From Paragorgia papillata (Eukaryota; Cnidaria; Anthozoa; Scleralcyonacea; Coralliidae), in contig JAWNZC010000238.1 in NCBI GenBank assembly GCA_035771165.1, positions 1,618,001 through 1,682,000 on the forward strand: 64,000 nucleotides of DNA, read 5' to 3'. The notes under the pieces were generated by a model. That model had not been told where the DNA came from and ran no database searches. It saw only the letters and a program-made list of their open reading frames with translations. Position numbers and translations under genes: made by a program. Shown here in pieces: positions 1-11,351 of this stretch. The first letter of the stretch is position 1. Each line of letters opens with the position of its first letter.

Positions 1-784
1 CTTCGTTCGTTACTTCCTTCCTTCCTTCCCTTCCCTTCCCTTCCTTCCGTCCTCCTTCCTTCCTTCCTTCCTTCTTTCCTTCCTTCCATCCTGCCTTCCT
101 CCATTTCTTTCTTCCTTCCTCCCTTCCTTTTTTCCTTCCTTCCTTCCTTCCTTCCTTCCTTCCTTCCTTCCTTCCTTCCTTCCTTCCTTCCTTCCTTCCT
201 TCCTTCCTTCCTTCCTTCCTTCCTTCCTTCCTTCCTCCCTCCCTCCCTCCCTCCCTTCCTCCCTCCCTCCCTCCCTCCCTCCCTCCGTCCCACCCTCCCT
301 CCCTCCCTCCCTCCGTCCGTCCGTCCGTCCCTCCCTCCCTCCCTCCCTCCCTCCCTCCCTCCCTCCCTCCCTCCCTCCCTCCCTCCCTCCCTCCCTCCCT
401 CCCTCCCTCCCTCCCTCCCTCCCTCCCTCCCTCCCTTCCTTCCCTCCTTCCTTCCTTCCCTCCTTCCTTCCTTCCTTCTTACTTTTTCCCTTCCCTTCCC
501 TTCCCTTCCCTTCCCTTCCCTTCCCTTCCTTCGTTCGTTCCTTCCTTCCTTCCTTCCTTCCTTCCTTCCTTCCTTCCTTCCTTCCTTCGTTCCTTCGTTC
601 CTTCCTTCCTTCCATCCTGCCTTCCTCCCTTTCTTCCTTCCTTCCTGCCTTCCTTCCTCCCTTCCTTCCTTCCTTCCTTCCTTCCTTCCTTCCTTCCTTC
701 CTTCCTTCCTTCCTTCCTTCCTTCCTTCCTTTCTTCCTTCCTTCCTTCCTTCCTTCCTTCCTTTCTTCCTTTCTTCCTTCCTTT
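1..784. repeat. Pyrimidine-rich simple repeat (CCTT)n / (CCCT)n
   Basis: Almost pure C/T on the plus strand: blocks of CCTT, then a ~200 bp block of CCCT, then CCCTT and CCTT again. A short interrupted segment near 85-110 recurs near 606-635, so the tract has partly duplicated itself. It ends about 120 bp before the TMEM18 start codon, so it lies in the probable promoter flank. Long open frames here (GRKE or PSFLP repeats) are artefacts of the repeat. Confidence 0.95.
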
Positions 785-903
785 TGGGAATGTCTCAGAT
801 TCATGGTGTCGGCTTATTGTCGGCTGCCTGCCGTGCTTTCCCGAGCGGAATCCGAGATATGGCGATATATATTTATTGGCGGTCTCGTGTGGTCTGAAGG
901 AGG

Positions 904-3900
904 ATGGCAAATGGCGAGGCATTCAATTTTTCTTCTGCAAAATGGATCGCCACCGATCAGATTGATGGAGTTTTAGAGTATCTAAAAGCAGTTAAGTGAT
1001 CATATTTTAATATGTAGCCTAAACTGCGTAGAATAATTGCTTTGTTTGGGAACTAGGCATGACTGAATTTGTCGAAACTGATGTATTGCTGTCTATTAAA
1101 AAACAACAAAGAATTACTTGACCTGTTCGCTTTTGTACATGCAGTTTTATAGATAACTTAAAAACTTATTTAATGTTTATATTTTAAGATATTTAACCTA
1201 GAAACCTTGGGTCCTCCTTGGCAGAACTTTTAAAATGCGACTTTTTAATAGTTCTTGGAAAATATCGAAATGAGTAATTGTCTAGGATTTTGTTTTTGTT
1301 GTCTTAAAAAGAGCAAACTTAGCTCTTAATTTCAAAACATGGTTAAATACGTAGTTGTATTTTTAGATAAGTTGATCTAAGCTCTAGGCTGCATCATTAT
1401 AAACATGATCATTGATCTTGAGAACTCACAGAATCAGGGAAGAGCATGGGCAGACTTCTCAATATGGGAACTAGTATCACAGAATAGAAATACAACCAAA
1501 GTCCAACTCAAGTGACAACTTGTCCGCATTTCTTCAATGTGCAGGTGCGATATTTTACGCCATCCAACGCCATCCTACATGATCCTATGCAATGTCCTTT
1601 GGCATCCTACGCAATCCTGGCAAGTTCCCCCCAGCAGTTTTAACCTTTTGAAGGTGCAAACTGCTGGGGGGAACTTGCCAGGATTGCATAGGATGGTGAG
1701 GAATCAAGATATGCGAGGCGACATGCACGAGGACATAAACTTCAAAGGTTCCGACGCAAGTTGGACTTCTGGTTGTATTTCTATTCTGTGCGAGTATGTG
1801 TGTGGTGAAACGCATGCATATGCATGTGGTCAACCTTTGAGTCCGAGCCAGGAGAGCCCCTTTCCAACCTACGCAGGCTACGCGGGAAAGTGGGCTCTGC
1901 CAATGAACTTGATCCTCACCCCAAGAAATATTGAGTTTATTGGCTGAGGCTTGAGCCCACTTTTCTTTTGAAGCCTGCGTAGGTTGGAAAGGGGCTCTGA
2001 CTTGCATGGTAGTGATGCATGCAATAATGATATAAATCATTAAAGGTGATCTAACATTCCATTCTGCACATGTACGAAACTAATGTTTACGTCTTTATTT
2101 ACAAAAAATATTGTGATACCTCCTTCATGATTGTAAGGCCATCTTAGGTGGCAATGGGTTAAATTAACAAGTGACTGAGTGGCGGAAAATGGTCCCTTTA
2201 TTGTTTTACTCTTTCTAATAGTGGTGTGCATTGGATCGGATTGACCCCTTGTAATCCGAGGGTTTGCCAAAACTGTCAATCTGAATCCAATCCGATCTGA
2301 AGCCAACAAATCATAGTCCGATCCGATCCGAAAACAGCTGCTCAAATCCAATCTGATCCGATCCGGTCCGAAAAAAATTAAAACACTGGATATATGTTGC
2401 AATAGTTGCACAAACTTTCTGAAAAGAAAACCAATGAACAAATAAATTTAAGAAAACTACTATACAAATACAATAATATTCTTATGTGATAATAACCTTC
2501 GTATACTGTATTGTACAACATGCATACAACTAGTGAATTTGTTAATTTTGTGATAAAAACAATGACAAAAGTGAACCGGATGCGGGTAAAAAAGTGCAAA
2601 ATCCTATTCGATCCGATCTGGGAAAAAAAGAACAAAATCCGAGCCGATCCGATCTGAGAAAAAAAGAACAAAATCTGATCTGAATGATAAAAGTTTAGTC
2701 CGAATCCGATCTGGATCGGATTGGGTTCGGATTTGGATTGGATTTGCACACCTCTACTTTCTAATGCCACTGAAATGATTTTACTCGCCAAAGCACAGGT
2801 GAGTGGGTGGGTGGGTGGGTGAGTGAGTGAGTGAGTGAATGAATGCGTAAATGAATGCATGAATGAATATAGAAATGATGGTAGAATGATAAGAAGGAAG
2901 GAAGGAATGAAGGAAGAAAGGATGGTGTGAAAGGGGAACGAAGAAGAGGAAAGTAGATTGGTTGAGTAGATATACCCAAGATAGTTTAATTATATAAACT
3001 TGGAAAATGTTGCCATACTTTAACTTATAGTTCTGTAAATCATTAAAATAAACTACTTTTGATCATCTCTCATGTTGTCTACCTTCAATCAGATGAGACT
3101 TGTAACAGCAATAGTTTCGAATGGTGTTTGACCCCTCGAACGCCGTTCAAAACTATTGCTGCTGCAAGTTTGAACTCATTGAAGGTAGACAACATGAGAG
3201 ATGAACTGTCAAAAGTAAGTTTATTTTAATGATTCGTGGAACTGTAAGTTAAAATATGGCAACATTTTCCAAGTTTATATAACAAATACAACTTACAATA
3301 ACAACTGTAAGCCTAGTGCGAGGTTGGGCCACTTGTGGCCAGAGGAGAACTTTTTCACATCCTAGCAATGAGTTAACCCATGCTGCTTCATCCAAGTTTT
3401 AAAAAAGGGCTTTGCTTGAAATGTCAGTATCAAAATTATTGCTAAAAATCTAGCAGCTTAGCACCTTTTCACTTTGCTTTCATATTAACTGATCTTTTTG
3501 TATGAATTTAATCTTACAGATTGACTGGAGTGAACGATGGTTAATTGCCCTTATGGTTCTCCATGTTTTGACATTTTTGTTAATCTTTTTTAATCGATAC
3601 AGAACTAACTTGCTTGTTGTTGTCTTTGCCTTGCTGTGTAAGTCGATCTGTTGTATCTTAATAATAAGGTGTAACGCCAAGTGACAAACCATACCGGACA
3701 AGTAGACATGGCTGGGATTTGAACCCATGACCTTTGGTTTACTAGTCCGATGCTCCACCAACTGAGCTACAGGTCAAGTTGGGAGCTGAAGGTCGAATGA
3801 TAGTATACTTAGCTAGGCTATTTGATATTTCAAAACTGACTAGTTTCTTCAATATCTAGACAACAGTCTTCATACAGTACATGACAATTTTGAATGGTTA

Positions 3901-6900
3901 TAGTGGGACAGGGTAGAGAATAATAATAATGTTCATCACTCAGAGTAACACCTTAGTTATTATTATTATATGGCACAAATTACTTCCATTGAAATTGTGT
4001 GTTCTCATTGGCTGAGACACATCACGTGCCAGTTGATAATTTTCCATAATTGACCGGTCGATTACAGATTTTGGCAGACATGTTGTTTGCAACTAAACAA
4101 TGAAATGAGTGGGACAATGAGCAGTCTGGCAGTGAGTTTTAGGATTCTGAAAGCGATGACAACAAGAGCAACAACATTGAAAACGATGATGTCACACGCT
4201 CGAGGTCACGCTATTCACAAGGTAATGTAAGATGTGTTGTTTCAAAATGCCATATAATAAACCTCTTATTAACCTCGTCCGCTTGGTCATTACGGAAAAA
4301 TATCAGACCTCGGTCTTTAAGTATACAGACCTCAGTGATACTTTTCTGTAATGACTCTCGGTTAAAGTGTTTATGAAACGAAAATTAAGTTTGTCTTATT
4401 TGAAAGTACTTTTGAAATGACAAAGTAACATCTTTTGCTGTTTTTCGTTTCCTTGCTTCGTTTATGAGATATTTCAGTTTGTTTTATATGTGAAACTAAC
4501 CAGTGACATCACAACGTGCATAATGACTTACTGGGAAAGGTTATATATCTTTGCTATTACTAAACGGAATCAGTTGAAAATGTATATTTCTGTTGTTGTA
4601 AGGGAAAAACGCACACATAATTGCTTTGAAGTGATTCCGTTTGATAACAGAAAAGATATATAACCTTTCCCAGTAAGTCATTATGCACCTTGTGATGTCA
4701 CTGGTTAGTTTCACATATAAAACAAACTGAAATATCTCATAAACGAAGCAAGGAAACAAAAAACAGCAAAAGATCTTACTTTGTCATTTCAAAAGTTCTT
4801 TCAAATAAGACAAACTTAATTTTCGTTTCATAAACACTTTAATAAGAAGTTATTATTCTCCACCCAAGTTCACTGTCCCACAATAATAATTTGGAACTGT
4901 TGTATCTTCGTATTAAATGTTTGAACATACATACAGTACAGTATCGTACATTTAGTGTATTTGTACTCATTAATTTTATCTTTAATTTTCTTTGAAGTAT
5001 TTTCAGTGTATTTCTCTGAAAAACTAAATGCTTTGGCAGCAGCAAACTGGAGGCAAGTGGATTTTTTAAAAATTTTGCAATTACAGTATAACAGATAAAT
5101 TTATTTAATACAGTTAAGTATACTTTTCAGTACCGTAGATACACCAGCTTTGCCAGATTAACCATTATGGCAAAAGTGGCATATACTGTGGACCACACAC
5201 TTTCTGATTGCACAATCTTTTGTTCTGCACTTCCTTTCTAGAAAGTGTTGGGCCCCAGGCTTGGGACTTGAGGGGTGGGGGGTTGAGGGGCCCTGTGCTG
5301 AAAATATGCTGTGTGCCCCACGCAACCCTAATCTGGCCCTGATATAGTTACATTCACGACTTCATTAGATATAGTCATTTACGACTTCATTTACAACTAT
5401 AAATTTTTGCAGAGATCATCTAACTTAAATGTTACAGAGTTTGGAATAATGTCAGTTAGTCTAGCTACTCTACGCAAAAAGTCCCAAAATTAGGGGTGGA
5501 CTATTACTAATGGTACCATTGGAGATTTAAAGCTGTCAATAGTAATATCATATACTATTAAAGATTGAATGCTGTGGTATGTCCACATACAGTTAGAAAG
5601 TATCAATATTCATAAGAAATATATCAATTAACCCATTGCTGCCTAGGATATGTCTGAGAGTTTTCCATTTGATGAGCAAAATTGTCTAGCGGCCATTTTT
5701 GGCTGGCTCAAACAGGAATGGGTTATATCGGTTATATCAAATTTATCTCGGAATTAAACTGCAAAAAAAGATTTTGAACAAAATAAAACGCTTTTTACTT
5801 GAATGAGTTGCCCCAAGTGAAGCCCTCTGGTTTTAATTTAAAAAGTCACAACTATTATTGGTTTGTGTTTATCCCAAAATCAAAGACAACATTGTATTCT
5901 ACAAATTAATAGCTTTCTAACGATATATATTTTATTTTTTGTGGCATAAATTCTGACGAATTGAGAGCGCTTTACCGAAATGACCCTGCAAACCTTAACG
6001 AAGACGTTAAAGTGCACATGAAACGAAAATTAAGTTTGTCTTATTTGAAAGAACACTTAAAATGATAGAGTAACATCTTTTGTAGTTTTTCGTTTCCTTG
6101 CTTCGTTGTTGAGATATTTCAGTTTGTTTGAAATGTAAATTAAACAACTTGACGTCACATGTGCATAATGAGTTATCAGAGAAGGTTATATATCTTTGCT
6201 ATTATCAAACCAAACTTAATTCAAAGGAAGTATGTGCGTGTGTTTCTCTCACAACGCCAAACATGTAGAATTTACAAGTGATTATGTTTGATATTAGCAA
6301 AGATATATAACCTTCTCTGATAACTCATTATGCACATGTGACGTCAACTTGTTTAATTTACATTTCAAACAAACTTAAATATCTCAAGAACGAAGCAAGG
6401 AAACGAAAAACTGCAAAAGATGTTACTCTATCATTTTAAATGTTCTTTCAAATAAGACAAACTTAATTTTCGTTTCATGTGCACTTTAAGAGACTAGAGG
6501 GAGGGGGGCTCAATAGAAGAGATATATAAATTATGGTAATATATTTTTATTATTGGTTTTTTAGGTTGTTTGCAAATGATCAGCACTTTGATTCACCTGG
6601 TTTATTTATATCTGTTGTCTATTCCACTCCAATGCTGTTCAATTGTTTGATCATAATTGTAAGCATGCTGTAATAACTGTACGGTCAAGGCCTTGTTTAC
6701 ATGAAGCGGATTGAGTGTTCAAATCAAATCTCCCATGTTGTTTCAATTGTTGTGTTTACATGAAGAAGATTAAAAGTTTTCAATCTGATCGAAACGGATG
6801 TCTGAAGTCAATGTACGCAGTGAAGTGGATTAATTGACTTGTGATTCAGGCAAGAATCGGCTTGACTGAGTCTCCAGTCTGATTCATCTAAACGCGGTTT

Positions 6901-8208
6901 GACTTGAAAATGACTAGTTGATACGCATGTGTGAAATTGATGCGTGTTGTAAATATGGTGGACATTGAGGTAAGACCAGGAAATGGCGTTGAAAAACCGC
7001 TTACAAAAAGCAAAACCAGATGGGATTCTCCATGTAAACATGTGTTTGGATTGACTTCACTCGCGTTTTTTGATTGGACTGTCAATCCGCTTCATGTAAA
7101 CAGCGCCTAAGTAGTGAATAGAAAATGAAAGAACAAACAAACGATGATGAAGAAGTGATGAACAACTGATAATTAAGGGTCATGCGAATTAGAAATAGAA
7201 GGAGAGGAGTAGAAAGAAAGAAGGGATATAGATGGATAAGAGGAAAGAAGTTAGAAAGGAAGGAAGGATGGATGGAAGGAAGGAAGAAGGGAGCAAAGGA
7301 GTGAAGGAGAGAAGAAAGTAAGGAATGAAAGAACGAATTAAGGGAAGGAAGGAGGGAGGGATGGGGAAAGGGAGGGAGGGAGGTAGGGAAGAAGGAAGGG
7401 AGGGAGGAAGGGAGGGAGGGAGGGAGGGAGGGAGGGAGGGAGGGAGGGAGGGAGGGAGGGAGGGAGGGAGGGAGGGAGGTAGGGAGGGAGGGAGGGAGGG
7501 AGGGAGGGAGGGAGGGATGGATGGGGGAAGGAAGGAGGAAGGAAGGAGGAAGGGAGGGAGGAAAGGATGGGGGAAGGGAGGGACGGACGGACGAACGAAC
7601 GAACGAACGAACGAACGAACGAACGAACGAACGAACGAAGAGAGAGAGAGAGAGGGAGAAAAAGAAATAGGAAGGGAGGAAGATATGGGTGGGTCGATGG
7701 ATGGATGGATGGGTGGGTGGGTGGATGGGTGAGTGAGTGAATGAATGAGTAAATGAATGCATGAATGAATATAGAAATGATGGTAGAATGATAGGAAGGC
7801 AGGAAGGAAGGAAGGAAGGAAGAAAGGATGGTGTGAAAGGGGAACGAAGAAGAGGACAGTAGATTGGTTGAGTAGAATAGATATACCCAAGATAGTGCAT
7901 TGTTTTGGAAATCAAGCACTAGTAAAAGAAAAGTGGGAAAGATAGTGAAAAGAGAATAACAGAAAAACGAAAGGTTAAGAAATTTGCTATAAGGAAGAAG
8001 AGTAATTTAAAGCAATATTTAGCATTAGCATTAATTGATTGGTTCATTGCTTGCTATGTGCTAGGTAATCTGGTTATTGGACTCCTCGAGGATGATGTTA
8101 ACCGTAACAAGACATCGAAGAAAGCGCCATCAGCAAGCACAACAAGCAGCGCAGAAAGCAGATACAAAACAAACTGTAAATGACCTAAAAGAAAAGAAAG
8201 AAAAGTGA
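904..8208 (+). CDS. TMEM18: Transmembrane protein 18 (TMEM18), five coding exons
   Basis: Coding exons 904-990, 3520-3637, 5007-5052, 6565-6658 and 8065-8208 join in phase (0,1,2,0) to a 162-residue protein; human TMEM18 has 140. Recognisable family features are IDWSERW at the start of exon 2, NWRLF across the exon 3/4 junction, then HFDSPGLFIS in exon 4. Three hydrophobic segments are followed by a basic, Lys/Arg/Gln-rich C-terminal tail, as in the family. Family knowledge: TMEM18 is a small nuclear-envelope membrane protein, linked in humans to body-weight regulation. The first exon ATG is assigned from phase and the IDGVLEYLKA-IDW context; its donor GTTAAG is weak. Intron 3 uses a GC donor (AG|GCAAGT). 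The 46 bp exon 3 is too short for simple ORF detection. Introns are packed with mobile elements. Exons 2-5 are confident; exon 1 less so. Confidence 0.92.
1478..1998. repeat. Nested inverted repeats (foldback element) in TMEM18 intron 1
   Basis: Several inverted pairs are visible. About 1605-1640 pairs with 1655-1690 around a core reading GTTCCCCCCAGCAG. About 1855-1880 pairs with 1973-1998 (GAGCCCCTTTCCAACC at the left end). A segment near 1480-1500 is inverted at about 1760-1785. This is probably a composite foldback transposon; no protein is encoded. Confidence 0.75.
2219..2756. mobile_element. hAT-type MITE with 8 bp target duplication
   Basis: The 538 bp element starts TAGTGGTGTGCA and ends TGCACACCTCTA, near-perfect terminal inverted repeats. 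It is flanked by an exact 8 bp duplication CTTTCTAA at 2211-2218 and 2757-2764. An 8 bp duplication with such termini is characteristic of hAT elements. The interior carries many scattered GATCCGATC-like words, often preceded by A-rich spacers. There is no transposase frame, so it is non-autonomous. Confidence 0.9.
2795..2981. repeat. GGGT/GAGT/GAAT simple repeat with unique tail, duplicated in intron 4
   Basis: GGGT, GAGT and GAAT tetranucleotides grade into AAGG repeats and end in a non-repetitive tail (GATATACCCAAGATAGT). The same string of features recurs at about 7715-7895 in TMEM18 intron 4, so a ~180 bp segment, not only its simple repeat, has been copied within one gene. Confidence 0.85.
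2990..3282. mobile_element. Foldback MITE, ~293 bp, TMEM18 intron 1
   Basis: The left arm from TTATATAAACTTGGAAAATG is repeated inverted at the right end (CATTTTCCAAGTTTATATAA). The arms extend over more than 100 bp, through a shared word around CATGTTGTCTACCTTCAA, to a short loop near 3120-3160. No coding potential. Confidence 0.85.
3667..3930 (-). mobile_element. tRNA-Thr-derived SINE, TMEM18 intron 2
   Basis: On the minus strand at about 3705-3775 there is an A-box-like TAGCTCAGTTGG, an anticodon loop CTAGTAA (anticodon AGT, Thr) and a B-box-like GGTTCAAATCC. The anticodon stem is mispaired, so this is not a working tRNA. The body (GATATTTCAAAACTGA, AGTTTCTTCAATATC) recurs at 12631-12690 and 13119-13145, which defines a SINE family. 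Confidence 0.75.
4366..4838. mobile_element. TTAA-flanked MITE (piggyBac-like), TMEM18 intron 2
   Basis: It has long inverted arms: AGTGTTTATGAAACGAAAAT at the left, the complement at the right. It is flanked on both sides by TTAA (4362-4365 and 4839-4842). TTAA target duplication is typical of piggyBac-type transposition. The arms extend about 200 bp each. It is the same family as the element at 6011-6485 and the truncated copies near 25058, 45235 and 60915. Confidence 0.88.
5053..6564 (+). other. TMEM18 intron 3 with GC-AG splice sites
   Basis: The exon ends AG and the intron begins GCAAGT, an extended match to the rare GC-AG donor consensus. The acceptor is TTGGTTTTTTAG at 6553-6564. Only this junction restores Asn-Trp-Arg-Leu-Phe, conserved in TMEM18; the nearby GT at 5056 would break the frame. 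Apart from the TTAA MITE at 6011-6485 I see nothing else recognisable in the intron. Confidence 0.85.
6011..6485. mobile_element. TTAA-flanked MITE (piggyBac-like), TMEM18 intron 3
   Basis: Termini are AGTGCACATGAAACG and CGTTTCATGTGCACT, with TTAA at 6007-6010 and 6486-6489. The long arms are nearly identical to each other and related to the element at 4366-4838. Confidence 0.9.
6692..7108. mobile_element. Inverted-repeat MITE, TMEM18 intron 4
   Basis: The left end GGCCTTGTTTACATGAAGCG pairs with the right end CGCTTCATGTAAACAGCGCC, and both continue with GGATTGA / TCAATCC. An internal partial copy of the GTTTACATGAAG end lies near 6753. It is a non-autonomous DNA element; the superfamily is not assigned. 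Confidence 0.8.
7195..7895. repeat. Purine-rich simple repeat: (GGGA)n, (GAAC)n, (GGGT)n
   Basis: About 500 bp of G/A-only sequence on the plus strand (GGAA, then GGGA, 7400-7520), then (GAAC)n at 7590-7638, a GA run, and GGGT/GAGT/GAAT repeats ending in the 180 bp segment shared with 2795-2981. It lies in TMEM18 intron 4. Both strands give long repeat frames with no gene value. Such a mirror purine tract could form triplex DNA (inference). Confidence 0.9.
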
Positions 8209-8267
8209 TCAGAAATATTCGTGTATAAATTGAACAATAATCGGGTAAGAGTGGACGTAGTTTAGCA

Positions 8268-8680
8268 CAGTGATGGATTTACAGGGGGGTGCGGGGGGTG
8301 CGCACCCCCTGGCCCTTGGCCAAGGGGGTGCAGGGGGGGTGCCAATTACTCAATTAGTGCCTCGCTGCAGTGGGATGCGATGTGGATTTCATTGAAAATG
8401 TCAATCATTTCTAATGTCTAGCTTCCTTGTGATATCCCTAATAAAATCCATAATAAACGGTCCACTTTATCCCTAAATTTATTTGACACCTTCCAGGTTT
8501 GATAAAATGCGCTATTGAAAACATGATTTAAAACTTTTAAATCTTTCTTCAAAGTACCGTCGGAATGCAGGAAATGCCATTTCAGAGCTCCAAATTTCAA
8601 AATTTTTCAGGGGGAGCATGCCCCCGGACCCCCCTAGGAATGGTTTCACTAAGGTTAAAAAAATTCTAGATCCGCCCCTG
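8268..8680. mobile_element. Probable hAT-like non-autonomous element
   Basis: The left end CAGTGATGGATTTACAGGGG and the right end AATTCTAGATCCGCCCCTG are imperfect inverted repeats of the CAGGGGCGGATCTA type I associate with hAT elements. Inside is a G-run with GGGGGTGCGCACCCCC. No clear target duplication was found, so confidence is moderate. It lies just downstream of TMEM18 and may be within its 3' UTR. Confidence 0.5.
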
Positions 8681-10011
8681 CAGCATCCCCCCCCCCCCTA
8701 CCAGATCACGCTGGATCCATCAGTGGTTTAGCAGACGATACCATTACGTAGTTCTTTGTGTGTTCATACAGTATATAGTCAATTAAGATATGATCTGGAA
8801 ACTTAGCAAAAGTCTTTGTTCTATCTTTTTGTTCACGTTTATGCAAACTTGTGCACGGTGAGGACAGTGTATTTTTGGTATAATGAAGCAATCATCCAAT
8901 AGCAATGTTTGGGTTCAGTCATTCGAGGTCAACTCAAGGCAACCCACCAATCACCTTGTTTGTTACTGGTATGACATCACAAGGCACTAGTACCAGTGTT
9001 TATTTCGACGCGGTCGTCGTCAAAAGGAGCAAAAACTCAAACTTAGACAGTTCATATAAAAGTGGAAGCGAGTGACTGGTTTCAGTTATTTTTTCGGTTT
9101 TAGATTGAACTTTTCCGACTTTAACGGGAAATAGAATAGCCTGGAAACGTAATAGTTGTCCTTTAAACTGGGGTCTCAATAACCCGCTGGTGGATGTATT
9201 CAAGGGGTGTTTCCTGAACTCGGACCAACCTGAATTCTGCATTTCGGTTTTTGTTCACATGGGGCCGGCCTTGAAACTATATTCTTGGTTTTCATCTGAC
9301 GTCACAGCGGCCATATTTGTGCACAGAAACAATGAAATGGCGCCCACTTTGGTGCACAATCCTTATCCTATAGGAATTTAAATCTATTCTTATTCAAACA
9401 TTTCGTATTGTTTCACCACCCCAACGGGGCTACCGATCACGTGAGTGAAAACGATCCATAGGCTTGGTTTCGCTGTTTCTCCAAGATTTGTGTCAATTGC
9501 CTTACGGCTGGTGACCGCCGGAGAATCATTATTTTATATGGATTTTACACCAATCTCATTTAAAACAACGTATTGAGTTTGAGGGTGAAAGTGCTTCAGT
9601 TCTGTCTAGCAGGCGACCTAGGCCGGACTCATGAAAACGATCTATAGTAAGAAAACGATCTATCAGTCCAGCCTGAGTTCGGACCACAGTCTCGGAGTCC
9701 CTCTTGTTGAGTAATATTTTTAGTGTGTTGAATGTTTTAAAATGAAAGACACCGCAAATACTCTTTGGTACAGAGACGAAATTTAATTAGTCATTACTTT
9801 TGCTTTATTAATCTCTTTATGGAAAAGTCTTTACAAATGTTTCTGAATTGACTGATTGCGTGCATTGCTTTGACCGTCAAATACAACACAATGGCGCTTT
9901 CTTAATGACACATAATCAATTGAAATTTTGTTTTTGAGTTGTGTATAGTTACAGCTTGGTAAACGTTGAATTTTTGAAAGGGTTTTTAGTAAAGGAAAAT
10001 ATTGAGTGTAA
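8681..10011. other. No recognised gene
   Basis: After a C-run (8688-8698) I see no splice-bounded coding exon, RNA gene or clear mobile element. Short open frames here look like chance. The words GAAAACGATC and AAACGATC recur between 9450 and 9660 without forming an obvious element. Confidence 0.4.
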
Positions 10012-10179
10012 GAACCCGTTTACACGGTACCGGACGAATTCCGACGGTTCCGCCTGTTTACACGGGGAAAAAAAGTTGGACCCGTTCTTGAATTAGTACG
10101 GTTCCACCTGTTTACACGGCGAAATAGGAGGAATTCGAGACCGGTCTCGAATTCGTCCGGTACCGTGTAAACGTAGCCT
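10012..10179. mobile_element. Short foldback MITE with GTTTACACGG ends
   Basis: The left arm CCCGTTTACACGGTACCGG and the right arm CCGGTACCGTGTAAACGTAG are inverted. Two further internal copies of CCTGTTTACACGG (near 10047 and 10107) show an internal duplication of the terminus. Confidence 0.8.
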
Positions 10180-10186
10180 AAAAGTA

Positions 10187-10418
10187 TACAGCTAAATCAA
10201 ATAAGGTTGTCCTGGCCAAAGCCAAAAGGTCAAAGCCAAGCGCGAAAATGCTCGTTAGTAATCCCCAGAGAGGCAAGTTTGGTTTATTTGTATGATTTTG
10301 GCCTATAAATATAGTAAATGTGTGCTTCGCTATTTAAATAGTAATTCACATCGTACTTTTCGCGCTTGGCTTTGACCTTTTGGCTTTGGCCAGGACAACC
10401 TTAATTGATTTAGCTGTA
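10187..10418. mobile_element. TA-flanked MITE (TACAGCTAAATC ends)
   Basis: Ends are TACAGCTAAATC and GATTTAGCTGTA with flanking TA. The arms contain AAAGCCAAAAGGTCAAAGCC. A copy in opposite orientation lies at 24694-24901, with further copies at 44889-45082 and 60571-60764, so this is a multicopy family. The TA flank suggests a Tc1/mariner-type origin. Confidence 0.8.
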
Positions 10419-10469
10419 TACATTTTAAGACCAAAACCAGGACTGTTCCAAAAATACAGCATCAGTGAG

Positions 10470-10541
10470 GCTTTCCGGTTGAGAATTGAATCCGAGACAC
10501 TGCAATACTAATGCAGCGCTCTGACCACTGAGCTACGGAAG
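10470..10541 (-). mobile_element. tRNA-Thr-like SINE head
   Basis: On the minus strand there is an A-box-like TAGCTCAGTGGT, an anticodon stem CTGCA/TGCAG around loop TTAGTAT (anticodon AGT), and a degenerate B-box GGATTCAATTC. The acceptor stem is imperfect. Its sequence differs from the 27910 family, so it is a second tRNA-derived SINE or a tRNA pseudogene. Confidence 0.55.
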
Positions 10542-10726
10542 TTGTTGCCAAGAACTATAAGAACGTGTTCTCTATATAATGTGGTAATTCCAGTGAAAAA
10601 TTGGGTATATTATAAGTAATATTTGGCATTTCACTTGATTAAACTACGGGGTTTTTGGTGAAGAAAAACCTCGAGTGTAAGAATAAATTAATAATTATAT
10701 ACATTTTTAAAACCAGTTCGTTTTTG

Positions 10727-10805
10727 TAAACTCTGTAAATTCTTTGTAAACTCTGTAAAGTCCCCAAGCGTTCTAAAACTTTGTAAACGCTGTAAAGTCT
10801 CTGAG
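10727..10805. repeat. Short tandem repeat TTTGTAAACTCTGTAAA
   Basis: Four to five imperfect copies of a ~17 bp unit, with variants such as CTTTGTAAACGCTGTAAAG. No coding role is visible. Confidence 0.65.
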
Positions 10806-11351
10806 AATTTACGTCGAAGTCGGGATAACTCTAGCCTTGAGGTGTATGTTAACCGGAAAAAAACCCACACAATTGACTCTAATAGAGTCATTGACTCTAA
10901 TAATTACAACTTTGCATACAGTTTATGAAGGTTATAAAAGTCTATTACTACATAATCGAGATTTTATTACTTTTTTATCAAGACTCTAAAATTGCCATTT
11001 TCAAGTGTTTTAAATTATATAATAATTTGTCGGCAAGTCTATTGATGAATATATGTGTATAGTATACACTTGTGTATATATATATTGGTGAAATTTTTCC
11101 AAAGAAATCGATTCCCTAGGGAGCTAGAAATCGGCGCGCATACCACATCAAAGGCTTTTAAAATCGCGAACAAATAACAATGGTCTATTGGTGGTACGTC
11201 GTTAAGAATATTATACACTTCAATACATGTGGCGTTTTTTATTCAATTGCACATTGTAAGCGAAAGACGTGCGTCGTGCAGAAACGAGCTTTTGTTCAAG
11301 AAGAAGGTTGAAATCAGTAAAGAAATGGAAGGTTTGCCTTACCCGTCGCAG

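Noticed and set aside
10..922. Long open frames rich in GRKEGRK on the minus strand
   Set aside because: Pure translation of a CCTT/CCCT simple repeat; no unique sequence, splice sites or domain.
7082..7919. Frames rich in PSFLPSFLP (minus) or GREGGREGG (plus)
   Set aside because: Products of the purine tract in TMEM18 intron 4; several frames are open at once, as expected from a period-4 repeat.
8418..9381. Short frames of 60-80 residues between TMEM18 and DMRT
   Set aside because: No conserved motif, no splice context, and they overlap a probable hAT element.
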